Numbered from the stretch's first letter, positions 1-5,393 are shown. The stretch: DNA of 9,136 nt from Firmicutes bacterium UBA5388 (GCA_002409975.1 DHOO01000110.1:1-9136); one strand, 5' to 3'. The notes: generated by a model from the sequence alone, not told the origin. Numbers and translations: made by a program.

Positions 1-39
1 CATAAAAAAAGTGGAGATTTTTAAAATAATCTCCACTTT
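1..39 (-). terminator. Rho-independent terminator of the small zinc-ribbon gene
   Basis: An 11-bp perfect inverted repeat (AAAGTGGAGAT at 8-18, ATCTCCACTTT at 29-39) encloses a 10-nt loop. Read leftward the stem is followed by a run of T (positions 4-10 are all A on the plus strand), the layout of an intrinsic terminator. The stop codon of the gene at 21-149 lies in the loop, and the first stem arm encodes its last residues. Confidence 0.85.
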
Positions 40-149
40 CGAACCTGGTTTTGCTGACGCTGTTCCGCTTTGAAGAGGTCACTACTGCACTTCGGGCAGA
101 ATGTTTCCCATCCTTTAAGATTCACTTGACAATCTGGACATTTCTTCAT
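21..149 (-). CDS. Small zinc-ribbon protein, 42 aa
   Basis: This short protein holds one four-cysteine zinc ribbon: CPDC (Cys4, Cys7) and CPKC (Cys18, Cys21), spaced as in many bacterial zinc-ribbon domains, followed by a basic, Gln-rich tail ending KWRLF. No partner or enzymatic domain is visible, so the function is unknown; a structural zinc knuckle for nucleic-acid or protein contact is the general expectation. The start chosen is ATG at 147-149 because AAGGAGG (RC of about 158-164) sits 8 nt upstream. The frame stays open further upstream to 218 but lacks a comparable ribosome site. A TATAAT box lies at 180-185 on the same strand. It diverges from spoVAE and ends inside its own terminator. 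The gene is probably real because ribosome site, domain and terminator agree. Confidence 0.72.
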   Translation of the reverse strand: MKKCPDCQVNLKGWETFCPKCSSDLFKAEQRQQNQVRKWRLF

Positions 150-179
150 TACTATTACCTCCTTTTTTCTTTCATCTTG

Positions 180-208
180 ATTATACCGTATTATGGTAAC
201 GAATAAAG
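180..208 (-). promoter_or_regulatory. Possible promoter of the zinc-ribbon gene
   Basis: Read leftward there is a perfect TATAAT (180-185). The hexamer 17 nt upstream (CTTTAT, 203-208) is a poor -35, so only the -10 box supports this call. It lies about 30 nt before the zinc-ribbon start codon. Confidence 0.35.
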
Positions 209-218
209 AAAGAGGCAA

Positions 219-406
219 TTACGGAATTAATAAAACCAAATTAAGGGAAAGTTACAGCCAACTCTTTGTTTCTGGGTTGTTACGCCCATTAATTTTCCGT
301 CAGTTTCCTCGTATATTTCCTCTTTTATTAGGAAAATATGAGTGGTGAATAAGTTTTTAAGTCAACCATAACAATTCGGTTCCGGACTGAAGTGGAGGTT
401 TCTATT
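219..406. other. Divergent intergenic region before spoVAE
   Basis: About 190 bp of AT-rich sequence separates the leftward zinc-ribbon gene from spoVAE. I see no gene or strong hairpin. spoVA genes are normally read by the forespore sigma factor SigG. A GAATA (347-351) and CATAACA (367-373) pair resembles that pattern, but the spacer is only 15 nt and the -10 is imperfect, so I do not call a promoter. The ribosome site GGAGG (394-398) is clear. Confidence 0.4.
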
Positions 407-766
407 ATGAACTGGCAAATCTATGTTAATGCTTTCTGGGTTGGCGGCGCCATTTGCTTAATCAGTCAGCTGATCTGGGATCTGACTAAACTAACTCTCG
501 GACATATTCTCACTTCCTTAACGGTCCTTGGAGGTATTCTGGGCGGATTAGGTCTCTACGACCGGTTAATTAAATTTGCGGGTGGCGGCGCTGCAATGCC
601 CATCTTAAGTTTCGGCAATTCATTGGTTAAAGGGGCCATCGCCGAAGCGGAGAAAACCGGGGTAATAGGGGTTTTAACCGGGATGTTCGAGTTAACAAGC
701 ACCGGCATTACTGCCGCCATTGTCTTTGGCTTTTTCGTCGCCCTTCTTTTCAAACCTAAAGGTTAA
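407..766 (+). CDS. spoVAE: Stage V sporulation protein AE (SpoVAE, SpoVAEb type)
   Basis: SpoVA proteins form the inner-membrane channel that moves dipicolinic acid with calcium into the forespore and releases it on germination. This 119-residue protein has the family's usual length and layout. Hydrophobic segments lie at about 9-26, 33-52 and 94-114. The signature runs from GLYD (49-52) through KFAGGGA (56-62) to SFGNSLVKGA (68-77), and the protein ends FKPKG, as in Bacillus SpoVAEb. ATG at 407 is chosen because GGAGG lies 8 nt upstream; a GTG at 392 in the same frame overlaps that ribosome site and adds residues the family lacks. spoVAE normally follows spoVAC and spoVAD. Here the upstream neighbour points the other way, so this copy stands alone within the window; partners may be encoded elsewhere. 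Confidence 0.93.
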   Translation: MNWQIYVNAFWVGGAICLISQLIWDLTKLTLGHILTSLTVLGGILGGLGLYDRLIKFAGGGAAMPILSFGNSLVKGAIAEAEKTGVIGVLTGMFELTSTGITAAIVFGFFVALLFKPKG

Positions 767-820
767 GCTCGTCTTTCTTCTAAATTAGTACCCCCCCTTT
801 CCTTCGCCAAGAGAAAGAGT

Positions 821-826
821 TATAAT
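821..826 (+). promoter_or_regulatory. Candidate -10 box for the DUF2156/acetyltransferase unit
   Basis: A perfect TATAAT lies 55 nt after spoVAE. The upstream hexamer at 16-17 nt (around 798-804, TTTCCTT) is a poor -35, so strength is uncertain. Initiation would fall near 832-834, exactly at the base of the hairpin at 832-864, giving a leader of about 150 nt. Confidence 0.45.
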
Positions 827-831
827 AGAAA

Positions 832-868
832 GGAACCGCATAATTGCCAAAGTTATGCAATTCCTCAA
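832..868. repeat. Inverted repeat of the GGAATTGCATAA family, compact copy
   Basis: GGAACCGCATAA (832-843) and TTATGCAATTCC (853-864) form a stem with two C/A mismatches around a 9-nt loop. The right arm plus flank (853-868) reads TTGAGGAATTGCATAA on the other strand. That matches, with one G missing, both arms of the longer element at 5394-5514. Confidence 0.7.
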
Positions 869-873
869 CAAAT

Positions 874-957
874 AACCCCCAACTAGGGCTAATTGCGTTT
901 GGCGTGATCTCACTTTAAAATCGCAACGCAATTAGCTTAACTGATGACGGGGGTTTT
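874..957 (+). promoter_or_regulatory. Nested inverted repeat in the leader; possible attenuator or terminator
   Basis: An inner 12-bp perfect repeat (GCTAATTGCGTT 888-899, AACGCAATTAGC 925-936) has a 25-nt loop. An outer AACCCCC (874-880) can pair with GGGGGTT (949-955). The outer arm runs into TTTTAT, so the whole could act as a weak terminator of spoVAE readthrough or as an attenuator. The C run could instead pair with the G run of the ribosome site at 969-975, which suggests alternative folds. No known riboswitch consensus was recognised. Confidence 0.5.
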
Positions 958-966
958 ATAATAATC

Positions 967-975
967 AAGGGGGGG
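967..975 (+). promoter_or_regulatory. G-rich ribosome-binding site of the DUF2156 gene
   Basis: AAGGGGGGG lies 7 nt before ATT at 983 and 10 nt before ATT at 986. It is the only Shine-Dalgarno-like sequence near the conserved N terminus and therefore decides the start. It can pair with CCCCC at 876-880 in the leader. Confidence 0.6.
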
Positions 976-982
976 CTTAGTT

Positions 983-1861
983 ATTATTTTTCGTGAAGTC
1001 ACTTTAGAGGATCTTCAACAGTATTCTACTTTTATCCGTAATCATTATATTGAAGTCTCGGATCTCTCTCCCACGTCTTTATACATCTGGCGTAACTCGT
1101 ATCGGGTGAAGATGGCTTTAACTCCGGATTACGCTGTTCTTCTCTGTTCTTATCGGGGGGCAACCTACTGTCTCCCTCCACTCTTTAACGACCAGATTGA
1201 TCTCACCACCCTCATCAATAAGATTACCGCTTTTTTTCACCAAATTAATAAACCGGTAATCTTTAGAGCCATTCCGCCGGCAATGCTTCAATCTTTTCCC
1301 AAAGATAAATATCGGATCATGGCTGACCGCAAGATCTGGGATTATTTATATCGCACCCAAGATCTAATTGAATTACGGGGGCGCAAATATCAACAGAAAC
1401 GTAATCATATTAACAGATTTTGCCAGTTTTACCGGTTCTCCTATCAGTCGTTATCCCCTCAAGACCATCAAGGTTGTCTCAACGTTTTTAACCAATGGGC
1501 AGCCGAAAGAGAAGGAAGCCAAGAAGTCGAAGAAGAAAGAACGGCCTTAACAGAGGCTCTACATAACTTCTCTACCCTCCATCTTAAAGGAGGAGTACTC
1601 AAAGTAGAAGGTGAGATCCAAGCTTTCTCTATCGGTAGCAAACTCAATAAAGACACAGCTCTCATCCACTTTGAAAAGGCCAACTCCGAGTTTTCCGGAA
1701 TTTACTCGGTCATTAACCAATCCTTTGTCGCCAATGAATGGTCAGAAACCAAATATATTAACCGCGAAGATGATATGGGCATCCCTGGCCTGCGACAGGC
1801 TAAAGAGAGATACTACCCTAGGCGTATGATTGAAAAATACGTAGTGGTCGAGGGTTATTAA
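983..1861 (+). CDS. DUF2156 protein, phosphatidylglycerol lysyltransferase C-terminal-like, with non-AUG start
   Basis: The protein has about 292 residues, the family's usual length. Visible signatures are SDLSPTSLYIWRNSY near residues 26-40, KRNHINRF at about 139-146, and NREDDMGIPGLRQAK at about 260-274, the last typical of the C-terminal half of the fold. The family has a GNAT-like fold related to the aminoacyl-transfer domain of MprF, but the substrate of stand-alone members is not established. There is no membrane segment. From the in-frame stop at 962 to GTG at 1106 the frame has no ATG, GTG, TTG or CTG, yet it encodes the conserved N terminus. I place the start at ATT 983 (or 986) behind AAGGGGGGG. 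Starting at GTG 1106 would delete 41 conserved residues. The downstream acetyltransferase starts 3 nt after its stop. A sequencing or assembly error changing an ATG remains possible. Confidence 0.85.
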   Translation: MIFREVTLEDLQQYSTFIRNHYIEVSDLSPTSLYIWRNSYRVKMALTPDYAVLLCSYRGATYCLPPLFNDQIDLTTLINKITAFFHQINKPVIFRAIPPAMLQSFPKDKYRIMADRKIWDYLYRTQDLIELRGRKYQQKRNHINRFCQFYRFSYQSLSPQDHQGCLNVFNQWAAEREGSQEVEEERTALTEALHNFSTLHLKGGVLKVEGEIQAFSIGSKLNKDTALIHFEKANSEFSGIYSVINQSFVANEWSETKYINREDDMGIPGLRQAKERYYPRRMIEKYVVVEGY

Positions 1862-1864
1862 CTG

Positions 1865-3016
1865 ATGACGATCAGACCTTTTAAACCAGAAGAGATGGGG
1901 CAAGCCAGATTATTGTGGGAAGAGTGTTTTGAAGATGACCCCTCCTTTTTAGACTGGTATTTTCACTATCGTTTTTATCCCCAGGACGGACTTGGTCTTT
2001 TCGCTGGTCAGCAACTTCTTTCCGATCTTCACCTTTCTCCCAGAAAAATAAAGATTAGAAGAACGCTCTATCCCTCTGCCTATTTGATTGCGCTGGCCAC
2101 TAAACCAACCTTTAGAAACCAGGGTCTAGCCAAAAGGCTTTTAACCTTTAGCCTTCGTCATTTAGCAACCAATAAAATCTTTTTCACCTTTCTCATGCCT
2201 TTTAACATCGAGTTTTATACCAGATTAGGCTGGGAAGTCTGCTACCATCATCATCTCTACACTCTCCCCGCAGGTCTAAAAGTGAACAGTCTTAATAATT
2301 TGCGTGTATATCAATCTGAACCTAGTTATGCTTTCCTCGCTAAGATTTATCATCTTTGGTCTGAACGATTCGACGGCGCTTTAAGGCGAGCAGAAAATGA
2401 CTGGCAATGTCTACTTTACGATCACTTTTCCGATAGCGGGAAAATCTGGCTTGCATCCAATGAAACTTCAGAACCATTGGGCTATGCCTTAACTCTTACC
2501 CCCTCTAAGACCGAAAAGCAGCTCCTGATTAGAGAATTAGCTTATACCAATCCCTCTCTAGCAAAACCCTTGCTTGCGCAACTCTCCGCTCATCATCTCG
2601 GAACTGCCTTATTCTGGACAGCGCCGGCAGAGAACAACTTCTGCACTTTTACGCCCACCGCGGTCCGCCCGGTGCTCTTAGGGAGAATAACCGATGTGCG
2701 ACAAGCCTTAGAAGCTTTAACCTACCCTCCGATTAATTTTAAATGTATATTGGAGATCTGTGATCCACTTCTCCCGGAGAATACCGGTAAGTATCGATTG
2801 ATGTTAACAGCGGGACAGATGCGGGTCTTAAAAACCGGGGATGAAGTGGCCGATCTCCGCTGCTCGATCGGAACGCTTACCCGAATAATGATCGGAACTG
2901 CCTGGCCCAAGGAAGAAGTCCTTGACGGGAAGCTTAAACTCAACTCCCCTGAACTTTTACCTCTACTTGACATCCTCTTTCCGAAAACAACCAACTACAT
3001 AAATGAGTATTTCTAA
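1865..3016 (+). CDS. Eis-like GNAT N-acetyltransferase with C-terminal SCP2-like domain
   Basis: The 383-residue protein has the Eis architecture. An N-terminal GNAT domain holds the acetyl-CoA loop RNQGLA (84-89) in the stretch ALATKPTFRNQGLAKRLL, and FYTRLGWE (117-124). A second GNAT-like region follows, then an SCP2-like domain from about 270 to the end. In mycobacterial Eis a tyrosine in a Y-x-R-x-G-(Y/W) motif and the C-terminal carboxylate of a terminal Phe serve in catalysis; Tyr118 and terminal Phe383 match that pattern here. Eis proteins acetylate amines such as lysines or aminoglycosides, but the natural acceptor of bacterial homologues like this one is unknown. ATG at 1865 follows the DUF2156 stop by 3 nt, with GAGGG (1850-1854) 10 nt upstream, so the two genes are almost certainly cotranscribed. 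Confidence 0.85.
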   Translation: MTIRPFKPEEMGQARLLWEECFEDDPSFLDWYFHYRFYPQDGLGLFAGQQLLSDLHLSPRKIKIRRTLYPSAYLIALATKPTFRNQGLAKRLLTFSLRHLATNKIFFTFLMPFNIEFYTRLGWEVCYHHHLYTLPAGLKVNSLNNLRVYQSEPSYAFLAKIYHLWSERFDGALRRAENDWQCLLYDHFSDSGKIWLASNETSEPLGYALTLTPSKTEKQLLIRELAYTNPSLAKPLLAQLSAHHLGTALFWTAPAENNFCTFTPTAVRPVLLGRITDVRQALEALTYPPINFKCILEICDPLLPENTGKYRLMLTAGQMRVLKTGDEVADLRCSIGTLTRIMIGTAWPKEEVLDGKLKLNSPELLPLLDILFPKTTNYINEYF

Positions 3017-3027
3017 CACCTTTCATC

Positions 3028-3066
3028 AAAAAACCGGCCCCAACCTTTTGTGGTCAGGACCGGTTT
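3028..3066 (-). terminator. Strong terminator of hpf, convergent with the acetyltransferase
   Basis: Read leftward the arms 3052-3066 and 3031-3045 form a 15-bp stem with three G-U wobbles and a 6-nt loop, running into TTTTTT (six A at 3028-3033 on the plus strand). In the plus direction several wobbles become mismatches, but the hairpin may still stop the acetyltransferase transcript. Confidence 0.85.
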
Positions 3067-3081
3067 CATCCTTTTATGTGC

Positions 3082-3095
3082 CCCAGCTGGCTGGG
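3082..3095. other. Small hairpin in the hpf 3' untranslated region
   Basis: CCCAG (3082-3086) and CTGGG (3091-3095) form a 5-bp stem with a 4-nt loop between the hpf stop and its terminator. There is no T run, so it is not itself a terminator. Confidence 0.35.
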
Positions 3096-3119
3096 ATAAG
3101 CGACTACTCGGGGTTACCC

Positions 3120-3650
3120 TTAGAATTCCGGCTCAATTAACCCGTAGTTGCCATCCTTCCGTTTATATACCACATTAACCTCCTCCACCTCCGAATTAAA
3201 GAAGACGAAGAAGTCGTGTCCCAAAAGCTCCATCTGCATGACCGCTTCTTGAGCATGCATGGGCTTAATAGCAAACCGCTTAGTACGGACAATCTTCGGT
3301 TCAGCGATTACCTCCTCTGTTCCTTTTGGTGTAGGGGAAATTATTCTGTTCTCTTCTCTTAATCTTCTATTGATTTTAGTTCGATACTTATGGATTTGAC
3401 GTTCAATCTTCTCGACAGCGCCATCAACCGAGCTGTACATATCAGAACTTTTTTCTTCCCCACGAAGTAATAGACCATTGATGGAGATAGTAATGTCAAC
3501 GATATGAACTCCCCGTTCGATCGAAAAAGTAACTTGAGCTACTGGGGGTTCTTGAGCAAAAAACTTCCCAATCTTCCCCACCTTTTTTTCAGCATACTGA
3601 CGGAGAGCATCAGTAACCTCTAAGTTTTTCCCGAATACCTTAACCTCCAT
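3120..3650 (-). CDS. hpf: Ribosome hibernation promoting factor, long form (HPF)
   Basis: Long HPF binds the 30S subunit at the tRNA/mRNA channel and pairs 70S ribosomes into inactive 100S dimers in stationary phase. The 176 residues show the N-terminal RaiA/YfiA-type domain (about 1-100: MEVKVFGKNLEVTDALRQY at the start, then the HKYRTKINRRLR helix). After a linker with Pro and Glu, the C-terminal dimerisation domain (about 120-176) carries KRFAIKPMHAQEAVMQMELL and DFFVFFN. ATG at 3648-3650 has AAGGAG 9 nt upstream. hpf downstream of the fliD-fliS-fliT cluster matches the Bacillus order. The gene has a 465-bp upstream gap, so it probably has its own promoter; TTATTA/TATTAT with 17-nt spacing near 3705-3733 is a weak candidate. 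A strong terminator follows. Confidence 0.96.
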   Translation of the reverse strand: MEVKVFGKNLEVTDALRQYAEKKVGKIGKFFAQEPPVAQVTFSIERGVHIVDITISINGLLLRGEEKSSDMYSSVDGAVEKIERQIHKYRTKINRRLREENRIISPTPKGTEEVIAEPKIVRTKRFAIKPMHAQEAVMQMELLGHDFFVFFNSEVEEVNVVYKRKDGNYGLIEPEF

Positions 3651-3691
3651 CTTCTACACTCCTTCCCTTGTCTTTTTGAGGACAAACCGCC

Positions 3692-3720
3692 TTGATAATC
3701 ATGAATAATATGCCCATAAT
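3692..3720 (+). promoter_or_regulatory. Rightward sigma-A-type promoter in the hpf upstream gap
   Basis: TTGATA (3692-3697) and CATAAT (3715-3720) are separated by exactly 17 nt. Each differs from the consensus by one base. Initiation near 3727 would give a transcript antisense to any hpf leader and place the ORF at 3766 about 40 nt downstream. Confidence 0.5.
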
Positions 3721-3755
3721 CAGTTTCTAATAAAATATGTAAGTAAAAACAAACA

Positions 3756-3809
3756 GGAGGCGGGCATGTTTAACCGGATGTCAAAAGGCTATTCTCATCT
3801 CCCACCTCC
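3756..3809. repeat. Inverted repeat that can hide a ribosome site
   Basis: GGAGGCGGG (3756-3764) can pair with CCCACCTCC (3801-3809), 8 of 9 positions, around a 36-nt loop. In the rightward RNA this masks the ribosome site of the 32-codon ORF. In the leftward RNA it forms the equivalent hairpin in the hpf leader and includes GGGAGGTGGGAG before a five-codon ATG frame. Confidence 0.5.
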
Positions 3810-3864
3810 CTTATGCGATTGTATATCCACCATGGTTATACTAGATATATTCCCTTTTAAGTAA
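3766..3864 (+). CDS. Possible 32-aa small protein or leader peptide
   Basis: The frame starts at ATG 3766, 5 nt after GGAGG (3756-3760), and encodes 32 residues beginning MFNRMSKGYSHLPPP, with two cysteines (CDC) and a hydrophobic end (MVILDIFPF). A near-consensus promoter lies at 3692-3720. I recognise no family. The His-Leu-Pro-Pro-Pro stretch is encoded by the bases that can pair with the ribosome site, so its composition may reflect RNA structure rather than protein selection. No rightward terminator is evident downstream. It could be a regulatory upstream ORF, a genuine small protein, or chance. Confidence 0.3.
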   Translation: MFNRMSKGYSHLPPPLCDCISTMVILDIFPFK

Positions 3865-3953
3865 AATAATCCTTCGTTAGCCGAAAATCTTACTCTTCTA
3901 TTTTATAAAACGCATTTTACGATCCTTTGTTCCCAATTACTCCTAAATGGATC

Positions 3954-3998
3954 AAAAAAAGAACAAATAAAATAACCCCCTCTGGAGGGCAGAGGAGG
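3954..3998 (-). terminator. Terminator downstream of the two-ribbon zinc protein
   Basis: Read leftward, CCTCCTCTG (RC of 3990-3998) pairs with CAGAGGGGG (RC of 3976-3984), nine pairs with one wobble, around a 5-nt loop. T-rich TTATTTTATTTG follows, and then a longer T run near 3954-3960. It lies about 120 nt after the gene's stop codon. Confidence 0.7.
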
Positions 3999-4115
3999 CT
4001 AGCTTGCTGGCGATCATACTTGCCATAACCTACATTTAAATAAATTACATCCGAATGTTATTTTTATATCCTAGGCGATAAAAATCGCCGATCTGCTTAA
4101 TGATTAATCAATCAC

Positions 4116-4382
4116 TCAGCCTGCCTTCATAGCGTCATAACATGCTTTGCAATATACCGGTCTGTCCTGGGAAGGCGTAAAAGGCACTTGGGTAGTTGCC
4201 CCACAGTTAGCGCAAACAACCTCTGTCATCGTCCGGCCTCTTTGCTTTCTCTGTTGACGGCAATCCCGACAACGAGCCGGTTCGTTGGTAAATCCCTTCT
4301 CAGCATAGAACTCCTGTTCACCTGCGGTGAAAATAAAATCTTGACCGCATTCTTTACATACCAGTGTTTTGTCCTCGTACAT
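4116..4382 (-). CDS. Two-zinc-ribbon protein, 88 aa (zinc-trbdn-like plus CXXC ribbon)
   Basis: Two four-cysteine modules are visible. The first has Cys9, Cys12, Cys38 and Cys41 around FTAGEQEFYAEKGF (residues 18-31), the signature of the probable zinc-binding domain often called zinc_trbd. The second has Cys57, Cys60, Cys78 and Cys81 around VPF and RPVYC, a short zinc ribbon. No catalytic domain is seen and the role is unknown; nucleic-acid or protein binding is the usual guess. The start MYEDKTLVC at 4380-4382 matches how the family begins, but its upstream ribosome site is poor. The frame stays open upstream to a TTG at 4472, and a strong AGGAGGGG (4449-4456) lies inside that extension. 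It sits between the fliT-like gene and hpf with its own promoter (4488-4515) and terminator. Confidence 0.85.
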   Translation of the reverse strand: MYEDKTLVCKECGQDFIFTAGEQEFYAEKGFTNEPARCRDCRQQRKQRGRTMTEVVCANCGATTQVPFTPSQDRPVYCKACYDAMKAG

Positions 4383-4448
4383 TAAAAACTCGACTTCCCT
4401 TCCTAAGGATAATTTTGTCCGGGTTAAATCCGTTCTGATACCTGGGTA

Positions 4449-4456
4449 CCCCTCCT
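4449..4456 (-). promoter_or_regulatory. Orphan ribosome-binding site upstream of the two-ribbon gene
   Basis: Read leftward, AGGAGGGG is followed by no ATG, GTG or TTG at usable distance. The only in-frame near-start is ATC at 4437-4439, 9 nt on, which would extend the zinc protein by 19 residues. It may be unused, or may serve a non-AUG start. Confidence 0.35.
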
Positions 4457-4487
4457 GTGAACGCCAAACCAAGACACCTTCATGATC

Positions 4488-4515
4488 ATTATACCTAAAA
4501 TATAAAATTATGCAA
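4488..4515 (-). promoter_or_regulatory. Sigma-A-type promoter of the two-ribbon zinc gene
   Basis: Read leftward, TTGCAT (4510-4515) and a perfect TATAAT (4488-4493) are separated by 16 nt. Initiation near 4480 gives a leader of about 100 nt to the ATG at 4382. The gene is thus probably independent of the flagellar genes upstream. Confidence 0.65.
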
Positions 4516-4549
4516 GCAGATTAAGATAAATTAATTGAATTATTTGCTA

Positions 4550-4927
4550 TTATTTCTTCCGATCCACAAACTTCCCCTCAGTATACCCTAAACCAATCGG
4601 TGGTATATCATAGGCATTTAAAGCCTGACGCCCTGTGGTAATATTTTTAAAAAGCTCAGCAATAGCATCCATTTCCTCACGTAAGAGGTTAACAATAGCA
4701 TCAGCTTTAATTTTGATCGCTTTCATCATCTCTACTTCATCCTGGTTTTCCAGTCCAGAAGATTGGATCACAAAAGATAGAGAGTCCACGATTTGTTCTG
4801 CCTCGGCCACTAAAACAGTGATTTTTTGGGGATCACCACTATCACCCTTAATCACTTTAACCAGCTGATCGTAACACTCTTCTAACACCAGAAGCCCTTC
4901 CCGAAGGTTGATTCCATCCCATTCCAT
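4550..4927 (-). CDS. FliT-like small flagellar protein (putative export chaperone)
   Basis: The 125-residue protein is acidic and predicted mostly helical, with a C-terminal tail rich in Gly and Pro ending in GKFVDRKK. It starts 1 nt after the fliS stop, where Bacillus carries fliT. FliT-type proteins bind FliD and escort it to the flagellar export gate. An FDRK/FIDKK-like end on a short helical protein is a feature I associate with FliT and FlgN chaperones of Firmicutes, but the sequence is divergent and identification rests largely on position, size and helix content. ATG at 4925-4927 lies just past the fliS stop, with only a weak AGGCGAG upstream, consistent with translational coupling. 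No terminator is visible after its stop. Confidence 0.6.
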   Translation of the reverse strand: MEWDGINLREGLLVLEECYDQLVKVIKGDSGDPQKITVLVAEAEQIVDSLSFVIQSSGLENQDEVEMMKAIKIKADAIVNLLREEMDAIAELFKNITTGRQALNAYDIPPIGLGYTEGKFVDRKK

Positions 4928-4928
4928 G

Positions 4929-5327
4929 TTACTCGCCTACCGATGCTACCTGTTTCTGGGAGCTCTGGAGTTCTACCCATGAACTGCGAAGGTCAGTAAG
5001 CAAAGCTATCATCTGATTTAGAAGAGTGAGATCCTTTTTTATATTAGCTTCAACCAGTTTTGTACTGATAAACTGGTATAAACTCCGCAAATTGACCGCT
5101 ATTTCACCAGCCTCCATATTCAGGTTAATATTTAACTCATCAATAATATCCTGCGCTCGCTGTAGCATTTGATTAGCCTGGTTTAAGTTTTTTTCTTCAA
5201 TTGCCAGCTTAGCCTGATTACAAAAACGAATGGCACCATCATACAGCATGATTATTAACTCAAGAGGACCAGCAGTTTCCACCTGAGTTTGCCGGTAACG
5301 CTTGTAAGGGTTATTTTCTTTAAACAA
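4929..5327 (-). CDS. fliS: Flagellar export chaperone FliS
   Basis: FliS binds the C-terminal end of flagellin in the cytoplasm, keeps it from polymerising early and delivers it to the FlhA export gate. The 132 residues match the family in length. They carry its signatures: NPYKRYRQTQVETAGPLELI near the start (6-25), the MLYDGAIRFCNQA helix (27-39), and the DIIDELNINLNMEAGEIAVNL segment ahead of LRSLYQFI (about 62-89). The start is TTG (5325-5327), with AGGAGG 7 nt upstream; no ATG precedes the conserved N terminus in this frame. A 217-bp gap with a long inverted repeat separates it from fliD. A perfect TTGACA lies at 5378-5383 in this orientation but lacks a matching -10 box. Confidence 0.95.
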   Translation of the reverse strand: MFKENNPYKRYRQTQVETAGPLELIIMLYDGAIRFCNQAKLAIEEKNLNQANQMLQRAQDIIDELNINLNMEAGEIAVNLRSLYQFISTKLVEANIKKDLTLLNQMIALLTDLRSSWVELQSSQKQVASVGE

Positions 5328-5393
5328 TTAACCCCCTCCTTACTATTCTGGAAAACACTTCGATGCTTTTCGAGCAATGTCAACTTGTATTTT

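Larger units (their letters stand above)
3651..4115. other. 465-bp intergenic region upstream of hpf
   Basis: This stretch holds no long gene. It contains a rightward promoter-like sequence (3692-3720), a 32-codon rightward ORF with a ribosome site (3766-3864), an inverted repeat over that ribosome site (3756-3809), a leftward terminator (3954-3998) and a perfect GGCGAT/ATCGCC hairpin with an AAAA loop (4074-4089). I saw no tRNA or 6S/SRP-like structure. The part from about 3865 to 3950 is AT-rich with no recognisable content. Confidence 0.6.

Noticed and set aside
347..373. GAATA and CATAACA as a forespore SigG promoter for spoVAE
   Set aside because: The spacer is 15 nt instead of about 17-18 and the -10 is imperfect.
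556..753. Leftward frame inside spoVAE
   Set aside because: It is a shadow of the conserved spoVAE frame with no ribosome site or recognisable domain.
923..935. GCAACGCAATTAG with nearby GTGATCTCAC looks like the E. coli lac control region
   Set aside because: The shared stretch is short, is explained as one arm of the local inverted repeat, and no lac gene or vector sequence surrounds it.
4074..4089. GGCGAT-AAAA-ATCGCC hairpin as a terminator of the two-ribbon gene
   Set aside because: No T run follows in either direction; the hairpin at 3976-3998 is a better terminator.
4505..4515. AATTATGCAA as a further arm of the inverted-repeat family
   Set aside because: The match stops after about 10 nt, lacks the AATTCCC core, and is part of a plausible -35 region.
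5378..5383. Perfect TTGACA upstream of fliS (leftward)
   Set aside because: No acceptable -10 hexamer lies 16-18 nt downstream, so it is not called as a promoter.
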